From the NCBI GenBank assembly GCA_958298945.1, contig OY282610.1, positions 53,265,667 through 53,329,666 of the forward strand: a stretch of 64,000 nucleotides of DNA. Reading direction: 5' to 3'. The notes under the pieces were generated by a model, which saw only the letters and a list, made by a program, of their open reading frames with translations, did not search any database and was not told where the DNA came from. The position numbers were made by a program, and so were the translations under genes. This DNA is from Atherix ibis. Lineage: Eukaryota; Arthropoda; Insecta; Diptera; Athericidae. Below are positions 49,793-62,799 of the stretch, in pieces; positions within the stretch are counted from its first letter, which is position 1, and every line of letters begins with the position of its first letter.

Positions 49793-51230
49793 TTGCCTGA
49801 AAGTGCGCAATCATACCCCAAACAAACATCTACAAAAAACCACCACTTTCATAGAGAAAAACAAATTTTAAGAGAAAGTGGACTCAGTGTAATAATTGTT
49901 GCCTCCTATTTTTTGAGAAAACTGGGTGCCTGGTGTAAAAATTGGATTTTCGTGAATATTGTCACAAATTTTCGAATTTTTGTGGTTTTTTGCATATCTT
50001 TAGGTGGTCAATTTATTTTGCTTTCAGTAAATAAAAAATTTAATTTTAGGCAATTTTTTTTTAATAGTGCTCACAAAAATTTATTCTGAAAGGATATTCC
50101 TTTTTCGATCAGGATAATATGGATCTAGAAGGCTATGTTAAAGTGTATGTAATGAAACCATGAAACAAATTGCCATTTTTATCCAAAAAAGTAAACTTAA
50201 TTTTTAAAAAAATACAGCGAACTTTAGGTATTTTTTTTTAAAACGCCTGGAAAAAATTTTCCTGTAAGGACTTTTTTAGTCCGATCAGGATAATAAGAAT
50301 AATTATTAGTTTCACATATGTATGCGCATTAACAGCATTAAACAAATTTTCGAAAAAATTTCCTTTTTCATAGAAAAATAGAAATTTAAAAAAAAATTTA
50401 ATGATCTTTTGGCAAATTTTTCTCAAAACTCCCACCGAAATTTATCGTGACATGTCATTTTCCTTCCAATCATTATATTAAGAGTCATAGAAGGTTTGCC
50501 TGAAAGTGTGCAATGACACCACAAAATAAATTCTAAAAAACCTTAATTTTTATACGAAAAAACGAATTTTAATAAAGAAAACAATTAATTTTATGAATTT
50601 TTTCTCAAAATCACCAACAAAAATTTATCCAGAAAGGATATTCTCATTCCAATCGAGAAAATATGTATTGGAGAGTTTTGCCTGAAAGTACGCAATGACA
50701 CCATAAAAAAAATTCTAAAAACCTTAATTTGTATAAAAAAAAAAAACGAATTTTAAGAAAGTAAACTATAAATTTTATGATTTTTTCTCAAAATCACCAA
50801 CAAAAATTTATCCAGAAAGGATATTCTCATTCCAATCGAGAAAATATGCATTGAAGAAGCTTTGCCTAAAAGTACGCAATGACACCATAAAAACAATTCT
50901 AAAAACCTTAATTTGTATACAAAAAAAAAACGAATTTTAGGAAAGAAAACTATAAATTTTATGAATTTTTTCTCAAAATCACCAACAAAAATTTATCCAG
51001 AAAGGATATTCTCATTCCAATCGAGAAAATATGCATTGGAGAAGCTTTGCCTAAAAGTACGCAATGACACCATAAAAAACCGTTCTAAAAACCTTAATTT
51101 GTATACAAAAAAAACGAATTTTAAGAAAGAAAACAATAAATTTTATGAATTTTTTCTCAACGCCACCAACAAAAAATTATCCAGAAAGAATTTTCTCATT
51201 CCAATGAGAATAATATGAATCGGAGAAGCT
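49793..51230 (+). repeat. HOR unit 32 (1438 bp, n=3)
   Basis: D1 has gtgcgcaatc, catctacaaaa and ccaccactttc. D3 has taacagcatt. The first C has ttggagagttttgcc, which loses 3 bp and the HindIII site. Confidence 0.9.
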
Positions 51231-52486
51231 TTGCCTGAAAGTGCACAATCATACCCCAAACAAACATCTCCAAAAAACCACCATTTTCATAGAGAAAAAC
51301 AAATTTTAAGAGAAAGTGGACTCAGTGTAATAATTGTTGCCTCCTATTTTTTGAGAAAACTGGGTGCCTGGTGTAAAAATTGGATTTTCGTGAATATTGT
51401 CACAAATTTTCGAATTTTTGTAGTTTTTTGCATATCTTTAGGTGGTCAATTTATTTTGCTTTCAGTAAATAAAAAATTCAATTTTAGGCAATTTTTTTTT
51501 AATAGTGCTCACAAAAATTTATTCTGAAAGGATATTCCTTTTTCGATCAGGATAATATGGATCTAGAAGGCTATGTTAAAGTGTATGTAATGAAACCATG
51601 AAACAAATTGTCATTTTTATCCAAAAAAGCAAACTTTATTTTTAAAAAAATACAGCGAACTTTAGGTATTTTTTTTTAAAACGCCTGGAAAAAATTTTCC
51701 TGTAAGGACTTTTTTAGTCCGATCAGGATAATAAGAATAATTATTAGTTTCACATATGTATGCGCATTAACATCATTAAACAAATTTTCGAAAAAATTCC
51801 CTTTTTCATAGAAAAATAGAAATTTAAAAAAAAATTTTATGATCTTTTGGCAAATTTTTCTCAAAACTCCCACCGAAATTTATCGTGACATGTCATTTTC
51901 CTTCCAATCATTATACTAAGAGTCATAGAAGATTTGCCTAAAAGTACGCAATGACACCATAAAAACAATTCTAAAAACCTTAATTTGTATACAAAAAAAA
52001 AACGAATTTTAAGAAAGAAAACTATAAATTTTATGAATTTTTTCTCAAACTCACCAACAAAAATTTATCCAGAAAGGATATTCTCATTCCAATCGAGAAA
52101 ATATGTATTGGAGAAGCTTTGCCTGAAAGTACGCAATGACACCATAAAAACAATTTTAAAAACCTTAATTTGTATACAAAAAAAAACGAATTTTAGGAAA
52201 GAAAACTATAAATTTTATGAATTTTTTCTCAAAATCACCAACAAAAATTTATCCAGAAAGGATATTCTCATTCCAATCGAGAAAATATGCATTGGAGAAG
52301 CTTTGCCTAAAAGTACGCAATGACACCATAAAAACCGTTCTAAAAACCTTAATTTGTATACAAAAAAAAACGAATTTTAAGAAAGAAAACAATAAATTTT
52401 ATGAATTTTTTCTCAACGCCACCAACAAAAAATTATCCAGAAAGAATTTTCTCATTCCAATGAGAATAATATGAATCGGAGAAGCT
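51231..52486 (+). repeat. HOR unit 33 (1256 bp, n=2), D4/C chimera
   Basis: D4 is normal to agaagatttgcc, then continues as C (taaaagtacgcaatgac, acaattct, ttgtatac) near 51940. One monomer equivalent has been lost at this join. The final C/D1 has tctcaacgccacc, shared with unit 34's start. Confidence 0.9.
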
Positions 52487-54108
52487 TTGCCTGAAAGTGC
52501 ACAATCATACCCCAAACAAACATCTCCAAAAAACCACCATTTTCATAGAGAAAAACAAATTTTAAGAGAAAGTGGACTCAGTGTAATAATTGTTGCCTCC
52601 TATTTTTTGAGAAAACTGGGTGCCTGGTGTAAAAATTGGATTTTCGTGAATATTGTCACAAATTTTCAAATTTTTGTAGTTTTTTGCATATCTTTAGGTG
52701 GTCAATTTATTTTGCTTTCAGTAAATAAAAAATTCAATTTTAGGCAATTTTTTTTTAATAGTGCTCACAAAAATTTATTCTGAAAGGATATTCCTTTTTC
52801 GATCAGGATAATATGGATCTAGAAGGCTATGTTAAAGTGTATGTAATGAAACCATGAAACAAATTGTCATTTTTATCCAAAAAAGCAAACTTTATTTTTA
52901 AAAAAATACAGCGAACTTTAGGTATTTTTTTTAAAACGCCTGGAAAAAATTTTCCTGTAAGGACTTTTTTAGTCCGATCAGGATAATAAGAATAATTATT
53001 AGTTTCACATATGTATGCGCATTAACATCATTAAACAAATTTTCGAAAAAATTCCCTTTTTCATAGAAAAATAGAAATTTAAAAAAAAATTTTATGATCT
53101 TTTGGCAAATTTTTCTCAAAACTCCCACCGAAATTTATCGTGACATGTCATTTTCCTTCCAATCATTATACTAAGAGTCATAGAAGATTTGCCTGAAAGT
53201 GTGCAATAACACCACAAAATAAATTCTAAAAAACCTTAATTTTTATACAAAAAAAACGACTTTTAATAAAGAAAACAATTAATTTTATGAATTTTTTCTC
53301 AAAATCACCAACAAAAATTTATCCAGAAAGGATATTCTCATTCCAATCGAGAAAATATGTATTGGAGAAGCTTTGCCTGAAAGTACGCAATGACACCATA
53401 AAAACAATTCTAAAAACCTTAATTTGTATACAAAAAAAAAACGAATTTTAGGAAAGAAAACTATAAATTTTATGAATTTTTTCTCGAAATCACCAACAAA
53501 AATTTACCCAGAAAGGATATTCTCATTCCAATCGAAAAAATATGTATTGGAGAAGCTTTGCCTGAAAGTACGCAATGACACCATAAAAACAATTCTAAAA
53601 ACCTTAATTTGTATACAAAAAAAAACGAATTTTAGGAAAGAAAACTATAAATTTTATGAATTTTTTCTCAAAATCACCAACAAAAATTTATCCAGAAAGG
53701 ATATTCTCATTCCAATCGAGAAAATATGCATTGGAGAAGCTTTGCCTTAAAGTACGCAATGACACCATAAAAACCGTTCTAAAAACCTTAATTTTTATAC
53801 AAAAAAAACGAATTTTAAGAAAGAAAACAATAAATTTTATGAATTTTTTCTCAAAATCACCAACAAAAATTTATCCAAAAAGGAAATTCTCATTTCAATC
53901 AAGAAAATATGCATTGGAGAAGCTTTGTCTGAAAGTACGCAATGACACCATAAAAACAATTCTAAAAACCTTAATTTTTATACAAAAAAAAATGAATTTT
54001 AAGAAAGAAAACCATAAATTTGATTAATTTTTTCTCAAAACCACCAACAAAAATCTATCCAGAAAGAATTTTCTCATTCCAATGAGAACAATATGAATCG
54101 GAGAAGCT
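52487..54108 (+). repeat. HOR unit 34 (1622 bp, n=4)
   Basis: The clearest right-half unit: C order Cb-Cb-Ca-Cd. The spacer has ttttcaaatttttgtag. The T run at the D3 start is short. D3 has aaattccctttttc and aattttatgatc. Confidence 0.9.
53839..54030 (+). repeat. Example of terminal monomer type Cd (right-half form)
   Basis: The head has aaaggaaattctcatttc and aatcaag, while the tail matches Cc. I first see this form at about 34.08 kb, and it fills the last C position in many units to the right. Cc and Cd differ mainly in the first half of the monomer, as expected if that half was replaced by conversion or crossover. Confidence 0.82.
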
Positions 54109-55913
54109 TTGCCTGAAAGTGCACAATCATACCCAAACAAACATCCCCAAAAAACCACCATTTTCATAGAGAAAAACAAATTTTAAGAGAAAGTGGACTC
54201 AGTGTAATAATTGTTGCCTCCTATTTTTTGAGAAAACTGGGTGCCTGGTGTAAAAATTGGATTTTCGTGAATATTGTCACAAATTGTCGAATTTTTGTAG
54301 TTTTTTGCATATCTTTAGGTGGTCAATTTATTTTGCTTTCAGTAAATAAAAAATTCAATTTTAGGCAATTTTTTTTTAATAGTGCTCACAAAAATTTATT
54401 CTGAAAGGATATTCCTTTTTCGATCAGGATAATATGGATCTAGAAGGCTATGTTAAAGTGTATGTAATGAAACCATGAAACAAATTGTCATTTTTATCCA
54501 AAAAAGCAAACTTTATTTTTAAAAAAATACATCGAACTTTAGGTATTTTTTTTTAAAACGCCTGGAAAAAAATTTCCTGTAAGGACTTTTTTAGTCCGAT
54601 CAGGATAATAAGAATAATTATTAGTTTCACATATGTATGCGCATTAACATCATTAAACAAATTTTCGAAAAAATTCCCTTTTTCATAGAAAAATAGAAAT
54701 TTAAAAAAAAATTTAATGATCTTTTGGCAAATTTTTCTCAAAACTCCCCCCGAAATTTTTCGTGACATGTCATTTTCCTTCCAATCATTATACTAAGAGT
54801 CATTGAAGATTTGCCTGAAAGTGTGCAATGACACCACAAAATAAATTCTAAAAAACCTCAATTTTTATACAAAAAAAACCAATTTTAATAAAGAAAACAA
54901 TTAATTTTATGAATTTTTTCTCAAAATCACCAACAAAAATTTATCCAGAAAGGATATTCTCATTTCAATCGAGAAAATATGTATTGGAGAAGCTTTGCCT
55001 GAAAGTACGCAATGACACCATAAAAACAATTCTAAAAACCTTAATTTGTATACAAAAAAAAACGAATTTTAAGAAAGAAAACTATAAATTTTATGATTTT
55101 TTCTCAAAATCACCAACAAAAATTTATCCAGAAAGGATATTCTCATTCCAATCGAGAAAATATGCATTGAAGAAGCTTTGCCTAAAAGTACGCAATGACA
55201 CCATAAAAACCGTTCTAAAAACCTTAATTTTTATACAAAAAAAACGAATTTTAAGAAAGAAAACAATAAATTTTATGAATTTTTTCTCAAAATCACCAAC
55301 AAAAATTTATCCAGAAAGGATATTCTCATTCCAATCGAGAAAATATGCATTGAAAAAGCTTTGCCTAAAAGTACGCAATGACACCATAAAAACCGTTCTA
55401 AAAACCTTAATTTTTATACAAAAAAAAACGAATTTTAAGAAAGAAAACAATTAATTTTATGAATTTTTTTTCAAAATCACCAACAAAAATTTATCCAGAA
55501 AGGATATGCTCATTCCAATCGAGAAAATATGTATTGGAGAAGCTTTGCCTGAAAGTACGCAATGACACCATAAAAACAATTCTAAAAACCTTAATTTGTA
55601 TACAAAAAAAAAACGAATTTTAAGAAAGAAAACTATAAATTTTATGAATTTTTTCTCAAAATCACCAACAAAAATTTATCCAGAAAGGATATTCTCATTC
55701 CAATCGAGAAAATATGTATTGGAGAAGCTTTGCCTGAAAGTACGCAATGACACCATAAAAACAATTCTAAAAACTTTAATGTGTATACAAAAAAAAACGA
55801 ATTTTAGGAAAGAAAACTATAAATTTTATGAATTTTTTCTCAAAATCACCAACAAAAATTTATCCAGAAAGGATATTCTCATTCCAATGAGAATAATATG
55901 AATCGGAGAAGCT
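54109..55913 (+). repeat. HOR unit 35 (1805 bp, n=5)
   Basis: Changes: catacccaaac (one c short), catccccaaaa, aaattgtcgaa, acatcgaac, ctccccccgaa and tttttcgtgac. The unit ends in a C-head/D1-tail monomer (ggatattctc then aatgagaataatatg near 55880). Confidence 0.9.
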
Positions 55914-58453
55914 TTGCCTGAAAGTGCACAATCATACCCCAAACAAACATCTCCAAAAAACCACCATTTTCATAGAGAAAAACAAATTTTAAGAGAAAGT
56001 GGACTCAGTGTAATAATTGTTGCCTCCTATTTTTTGAGAAAACTGGGTGCCTGGTGTAAAAATTGGATTTTCGTGAATATTGTCACAAATTTTCGAATTT
56101 TTGTAGTTTTTTGCATATCTTTAGGTGGTCAATTTATTTTGCTTTCAGTAAATAAAAAATTCAATTTTAGGTAATTTTTTTTTAATAGTGCTCACAAAAA
56201 TTTATTCTGAAAGGATATTCCTTTTTCGATCAGAATAATATGGATCTAGAAGGCTATGTTAAAGTGTATGTAATGAAACCATGAAACAAATTGTCATTTT
56301 TATCCAAAAAAGCAAACTTTATTTTTTTTAAAATACAGCGAACTTTAGGTATTTTTTTTTAAAACGCCTGGAAAAAATTTTCCTGTAAGGACTTTTTTAG
56401 TCCGATCAGGATAATAAGAATAATTATTAGTTTCACATATGTATGCGCATTAACATCATTAAACAAATTTTCGAAAAAATTTCCTTTTTCATAGAAAAAT
56501 AGAAATTTAAAAAAAAATTTAATGATCTTTTGGCAAATTTTTCTCAAAACTCCCACCGGATTTATCGTGACATGTCATTTTCCTTCCAATCATTATACTA
56601 AGAGTCATAGAAGATTTGCCTGAAAGTGTGCAATGACCCCACAAAATAAATTCTAAAAAACCTTAATTTTTATACAAAAAAACGAATTTTAATAAAGAAA
56701 ACAATAAATTTTATGAATTTTTTCTCAAAATCACCAACAAAAATTTATCCAGAAAGGATATTCTCATTTCAATCGAGAAAATATGTATTAGTGAAGCTTT
56801 GCCTGAAAGTACGCAATGACACCATAAAAACAATTCTAAAAACCCTAATTTGTTTACAAAAAAAAACGAATTTTAAGAAAGAAAACTATAAATTTTATGA
56901 TTTTTTCTCAAAATCACCAACAAAAATTTATCCAGAAAGGATATTCTCATTCCAATCGAGAAAATATGCATTGAAGAAGCTTTGCCTAAAAGTACGCAAT
57001 GACACCATAAAAACCGTTCTAAAAACCTTCATTTTTATACCAAAAAAAAACGGATTTTAAGAAAGAAAACAATAAATTTTATGAATTTTTTCTCAAAATC
57101 ACCAACAAAAATTTATCCAGAAAGGAAATTCTCATTTCAATCAAGAAAATATGCATTGGAGAAGCTTTTTCTGAAAGTACGCAATGACACCATAAAAACA
57201 ATTCTAAAAACCTTAATTTGTATACAAAAAAAAACGAATTTTAAGAAAGAAAACTATAAATTTTATGAATTTTTTCTCAAAATCACCAACAAAAATTCAT
57301 CCAGAAAGGATATTCTCATTCCAATCGAAAAAATATGTATTGGAGAAGCTTTGCCTGAAAGTACGCAATGACACCATAAAAACAATTCTAAAAACCTTAA
57401 TTTGTATACAAAAAACAACGAATTTTAGAAAAGAAAACTATAAATTTTATGAATTTTTTCTCAAAATCACCAACAAAAATTTATCCAGAAAGGATATTCT
57501 CATTCCAATCGAGAAAATATGCATTGGAGAAGCTTTGCCTAAAAGTACACAATGACACCATAAAAACTGTTCTAAAAACCTTAATTTTTATACAAAAAAA
57601 AACGAATTTTAAGAAAGAAAACAATAAATTTTATGAATTTTTTCTCAAAATCACCAACAAAAATTTATCCAGAAAGAATATTCTCATTCCAATCGAGAAA
57701 ATATATATTGGAGAAGCTTTGCCTGAAAGTACGCAATGACACCATAAAAACAATTCTAAAAACCTTAATTTGTATACAAAAAAAAACGAATTTTAAGAAA
57801 GAAAACTATAAATTTTATGAATTTTTTCTCAAAATCACCAACAAAAATTTATCCAGAAAGGATATTCTCATTCCAATCGAGAAAATATGTATTGGAGAAG
57901 CTTTGCCTGAAAGTACGCAATGACACCATAAAAACAATTCTTAAAACCTTAATTTGTATACTAAAAAAACGAATTTTAGGAAAGAAAACTATAAATTTTA
58001 TGAATTTTTTCTCAAAATCACCAACAAAAATTTATCCAGAAAGGATATTCTCATTCCAATCGAGAAAATATGCATTGGAGAAGCTTTGCCTAAAAGTACG
58101 CAATGACACCATAAAAACCGTTCTAAAAACCTTAATTTTTATACAAAAAAAAACGAATTTTAAGAAAGAAAACAATAAATTTTATGAATTTTTTCTCAAA
58201 ATCACCAACAAAAATTTATCCAAAAAGGAAATTCTCATTTCAATCAAGAAAATATGCATTGGAGAAGCTTTGCCTGAAAGTACGCAATGACACCATAAAA
58301 ACAATTCTAAAAACTTTAATGTGTATACAAAAAAAAACGAATTTTAGGAAAGAAAACTATAAATTTTATGAATTTTTTCTCAAAATCACCAACAAAAATT
58401 TATCCAGAAAGGATATTCTCATTCCAATGAGAATAATATGAATCGGAGAAGCT
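55914..58453 (+). repeat. HOR unit 36 (2540 bp, n=9), doublet copy 1
   Basis: The longest unit. D2 and its edge have taggtaatttttt, gatcagaataat and ttttttttaaaatac; D4 has cccaccggattt. Landmarks from 56359 to 57817 recur exactly 2540 bp to the right. It ends with the same C/D1 chimera as unit 35. Confidence 0.93.
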
Positions 58454-60993
58454 TTGCCTGAAAGTGCACAATCATACCCCAAACAAACATCTCCAAAAAA
58501 CCACCATTTTCATAGAGAAAAACAAATTTTAAGAGAAAGTGGACTCAGTGTAATAATTGTTGCCTCCTATTTTTTGAGAAAACTGGGTGCCTGGTGTAAA
58601 AATTGGATTTTCGTGAATATTGTCACAAATTTTCGAATTTTTGCAGTTTTTTGCATATCTTTAGGTGGTCAATTTATTTTGCTTTCAGTAAATAAAAAAT
58701 TCAATTTTAGGTAATTTTTTTTTAATAGTGCTCACAAAAATTTATTCTGAAAGGATATTCCTTTTTCGATCAGAATAATATGGATCTAGAAGGCTATGTT
58801 AAAGTGTATGTAATGAAACCATGAAACAAATTGTCATTTTTATCCAAAAAAGCAAACTTTATTTTTTTTAAAATACAGCGAACTTTAGGTATTTTTTTTT
58901 AAAACGCCTGGAAAAAATTTTCCTGTAAGGACTTTTTTAGTCCGATCAGGATAATAAGAATAATTATTAGTTTCACATATGTATGCGCATTAACATCATT
59001 AAACAAATTTTCGAAAAAATTTCCTTTTTCATAGAAAAATAGAAATTTAAAAAAAAATTTAATGATCTTTTGGCAAATTTTTCTCAAAACTCCCACCGGA
59101 TTTATCGTGACATGTCATTTTCCTTCCAATCATTATACTAAGAGTCATAGAAGATTTGCCTGAAAGTGTGCAATGACACCACAAAATAAATTCTAAAAAA
59201 CCTTAATTTTTATACAAAAAAACGAATTTTAATAAAGAAAACAATAAATTTTATGAATTTTTTCTCAAAATCACCAACAAAAATTTATCCAGAAAGGATA
59301 TTCTCATTTCAATCGAGAAAATATGTATTAGAGAAGCTTTGCCTGAAAGTACGCAATGACACCATAAAAACAATTCTAAAAACCTTAATTTGTTTACAAA
59401 AAAAACGAATTTTAAGAAAGAAAACTATAAATTTTATGATTTTTTCTCAAAATCACCAACAAAAATTTATCCAGAAAGGATATTCTCATTCCAATCGAGA
59501 AAATATGCATTGAAGAAGCTTTGCCTAAAAGTACGCAATGACACCATAAAAACCGTTCTAAAAACCTTCATTTTTATACAAAAAAAAAAACGAATTTTAA
59601 GAAAGAAAACAATAAATTTTATGAATTTTTTCTCAAAATCACCAACAAAAATTTATCCAGAAAGGAAATTCTCATTTCAATCAAGAAAATATGCATTGGA
59701 GAAGCTTTTTCTGAAAGTACGCAATGACACCATAAAAACAATTCTAAAAACCTTAATTTGTATACAAAAAAAAACGAATTTTAAGAAAGAAAACTATAAA
59801 TTTTATGAATTTTTTCTCAAAATCACCAACAAAAATTCATCCAGAAAGGATATTCTCATTCCAATCGAGAAAATATGTATTGGAGAAGCTTTGCCTGAAA
59901 GTACGCAATGACACCATAAAAACAATTCTAAAAACCTTAATTTGTATACAAAAAACAACGAATTTTAGAAAAGAAAACTATAAATTTTATGAATTTTTTC
60001 TCAAAATCACCAACAAAAATTTATCCAGAAAGGATATTCTCATTCCAATCGAGAAAATATGCATTGGAGAAGCTTTGCCTAAAAGTACACAATGACACCA
60101 TAAAAACTGTTCTAAAAACCCTAATTTTTATACAAAAAAAAACGAATTTTAAGAAAGAAAACAATAAATTTTATGAATTTTTTCTCAAAATCACCAACAA
60201 AAATTTATCCAGAAAGAATATTCTCATTCCAATCGAGAAAATATATATTGGAGAAGCTTTGCCTGAAAGTACGCAATGACACCATAAAAACAATTCTAAA
60301 AACCTTAATTTGTATACAAAAAAAAACGAATTTTAAGAAAGAAAACTATAAATTTTATGAATTTTTTCTCAAAATCACCAACAAAAATTTATCCAGAAAG
60401 GATATTCTCATTCCAATCGAGAAAATATGTATTGGAGAAGCTTTGCCTGAAAGTACGCAATGACACCATAAAAACAATTCTAAAAACCTTAATTTGTGTA
60501 CTAAAAAAAACGAATTTTAGGAAAGAAAACTATAAATTTTATGAATTTTTTCTCAAAATCACCAACAAAAATTTATCCAGAAAGGATATTCTCATTCCAA
60601 TCGAGAAAATATGCATTGGAGAAGCTTTGCCTAAAAGTACGCAATGACACCATAAAAACCGTTCTAAAAACCTTAATTTTTATACAAAAAAAACGAATTT
60701 TAAGAAAGAAAACAATAAATTTTATGAATTTTTTCTCAAAATCACCAACAAAAATTTATCCAAAAAGGAAATTCTCATTTCAATCAAGAAAATATGCATT
60801 GGAGAAGCTTTGCCTGAAAGTACGCAATGACACCATAAAAACAATTCTAAAAACCTTAATTTTTATACAAAAAAAAATGAATTTTAAGAAAGAAAACCAT
60901 AAATTTGATGAATTTTTTCTCAAAACCACCAACAAAAATTTATCCAGAAAGAATTTTCTCATTCCAATGAGAATAATATGAATCGGAGAAGCT
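58454..60993 (+). repeat. HOR unit 37 (2540 bp, n=9), doublet copy 2
   Basis: Same length and the same run of rare variants as unit 36 (aattcatccag, aaaaacaacg, tatatattggag). There are scattered substitutions, for example tttgcagttttt for tttgtagttttt. The terminal monomer differs: here an ordinary Cd is followed by an ordinary D1. Confidence 0.93.
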
Positions 60994-62799
60994 TTGCCTG
61001 AAAGTGCACAATCATACCCCAAACAAACATCTCCAAAAAACCACCATTTTCATAGAGAAAAACAAATTTTAAGAGAAAGTGGACTCAGTGTAATAATTGT
61101 TGCCTCCTATTTTTTGAGAAAACTGGGTGCCTGGTGTAAAAATTGGATTTTCGTGAATATTGTCACAAATTTTCGAATTTTTGTAGTTTTTTGCATATCT
61201 TTAGGTGGTCAATTTATTTTGCTTTCAGTAAATAAAAAATTTAATTTTAGGCAATTTTTTTTTAATAGTGCTCACAAAAGTTTATTCTGAAAGGATATTC
61301 CTTTTTCGATCAGGATAATATGGATCTAGAAGGCTATGTTAAAGTGTATGTAATGAAACCATGAAACAAATTGTCATTTTTATCCAAAAAAGCAAACTTT
61401 ATTTTTTAAAAAATACAGCGAACTTTAGGTATTTTTTTTTTAAACGCCTGGAAAAAATTTTCCTGTAAGGACTTTTTTAGTCCGATCAGGATAATAAGAA
61501 TAATTATTAGTTTCACATATGTATGCGCATTAACATCATTAAACAAATTTTCGAAAAAATTCCCTTTTTCATAGAAAAATAGAAATTTAAAAAAAAAATT
61601 TAATGATCTTTTGGCAAATTTTTCTCAAAACTCCCACCGAAATTTATCGTGACATGTCATTTTCCTTCCAATCATTATACTAAGAGTCATAGAAGGTTTG
61701 CCTGAAAGTGTGCAATGACACCACAAAATAAATTCTAAAAAACCTTAATTTTTATACAAAAAAAACGAATTTTAATAAAGAAAACAATTAATTTTATGAA
61801 TTTTTTCTCAAAATCACCAACAAAAATTTATCCAGAAAGGATATTCTCATTTCAATCGAGAAAATATGTATTGGAGATGCTTTGCCTAAAAGTACACAAT
61901 GACACCATAAAAACTGTTCTAAAAACCTTAATTTTTATACAAAAAAAAACGAATTTTAAGAAAGAAAACAATAAATTTTATGAATTTTTTCTCAAAATCA
62001 CCAACAAAAATTTATTCAGAAAGGAAATTCTCATTTCAATCAAGAAAATATGCATTGGAGAAGCTTTGCCTGAAAGTACGCAATGACACCATAAAAACAA
62101 TTCTAAAAACCTTAATTTTTATACAAAAAAAATGAATTTTAAGAAAGAAAACCATAAATTTTATGAATTTTTTCTCAAAACCACCAACAAAAATTTATCC
62201 AGAAAGAATTTTCTCATTCCAATCGAGAAAATATGTATTGGAGAAGCTTTGCCTGAAAGTACGCAAGGACACCATAAAAACAATTCTAAAAACCTTAATT
62301 TGTATACTAAAAAAAACGAATTTTAGGAAAGAAAACTATAAATTTTATGAATTTTTTCTCAAAATCAACAACAAAAATTTATCCAGAAAGGATATTCTCA
62401 TTCCAATCGAGAAAATATGCATTGGAGAAGCTTTGCCTAAAAGTACGCAATGACACCATAAAAACCGTTCTAAAAACCTTAATTTTTATACAAAAAAAAC
62501 GAATTTTAAGAAAGAAAACAATAAATTTTATGAATTTTTTCTCAAAATCACCAACAAAAATTTATCCAAAAAGGAAATTCTCATTTCAATCAAGAAAATA
62601 TGCATTGGAGAAGCTTTGCCTGAAAGTACGCAATGACACCATAAAAACAATTCTAAAAACCTTAATGTGTATACAAAAAAAAATGAACTTTAAAAAAGAA
62701 AACCATAAATTTGATGAATTTTTTCTCAAAACCACCAACAAAAATTTATCCAGAAAGGATATTCTCATTCCAATGAGAATAATATGAATCGGAGAAGCT
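60994..62799 (+). repeat. HOR unit 38 (1806 bp, n=5)
   Basis: D2 has cacaaaagtttattc. A monomer starting at 62163 has a D1 head (accaccaac, gaattttctc) and a C tail (aatcgagaaaatatgtattg), the reverse of the C/D1 chimeras in units 35 and 36. Confidence 0.9.
62163..62346 (+). repeat. Chimeric monomer: D1 head, C tail
   Basis: It switches from D1 to C within ttttctcattccaat, a word common to both types. This reciprocal form, set beside the C-head/D1-tail monomers at about 55.9, 58.4 and 62.75 kb, points to repeated exchange in the same short stretch. Confidence 0.85.

Larger units (their letters stand above)
55914..60993 (+). repeat. 2540-bp tandem doublet (two n=9 units)
   Basis: Unit 36 and unit 37 share length, monomer order and rare variants. 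A moderate number of substitutions separates them, so this duplication looks older than the 18-24 kb one. Confidence 0.92.
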
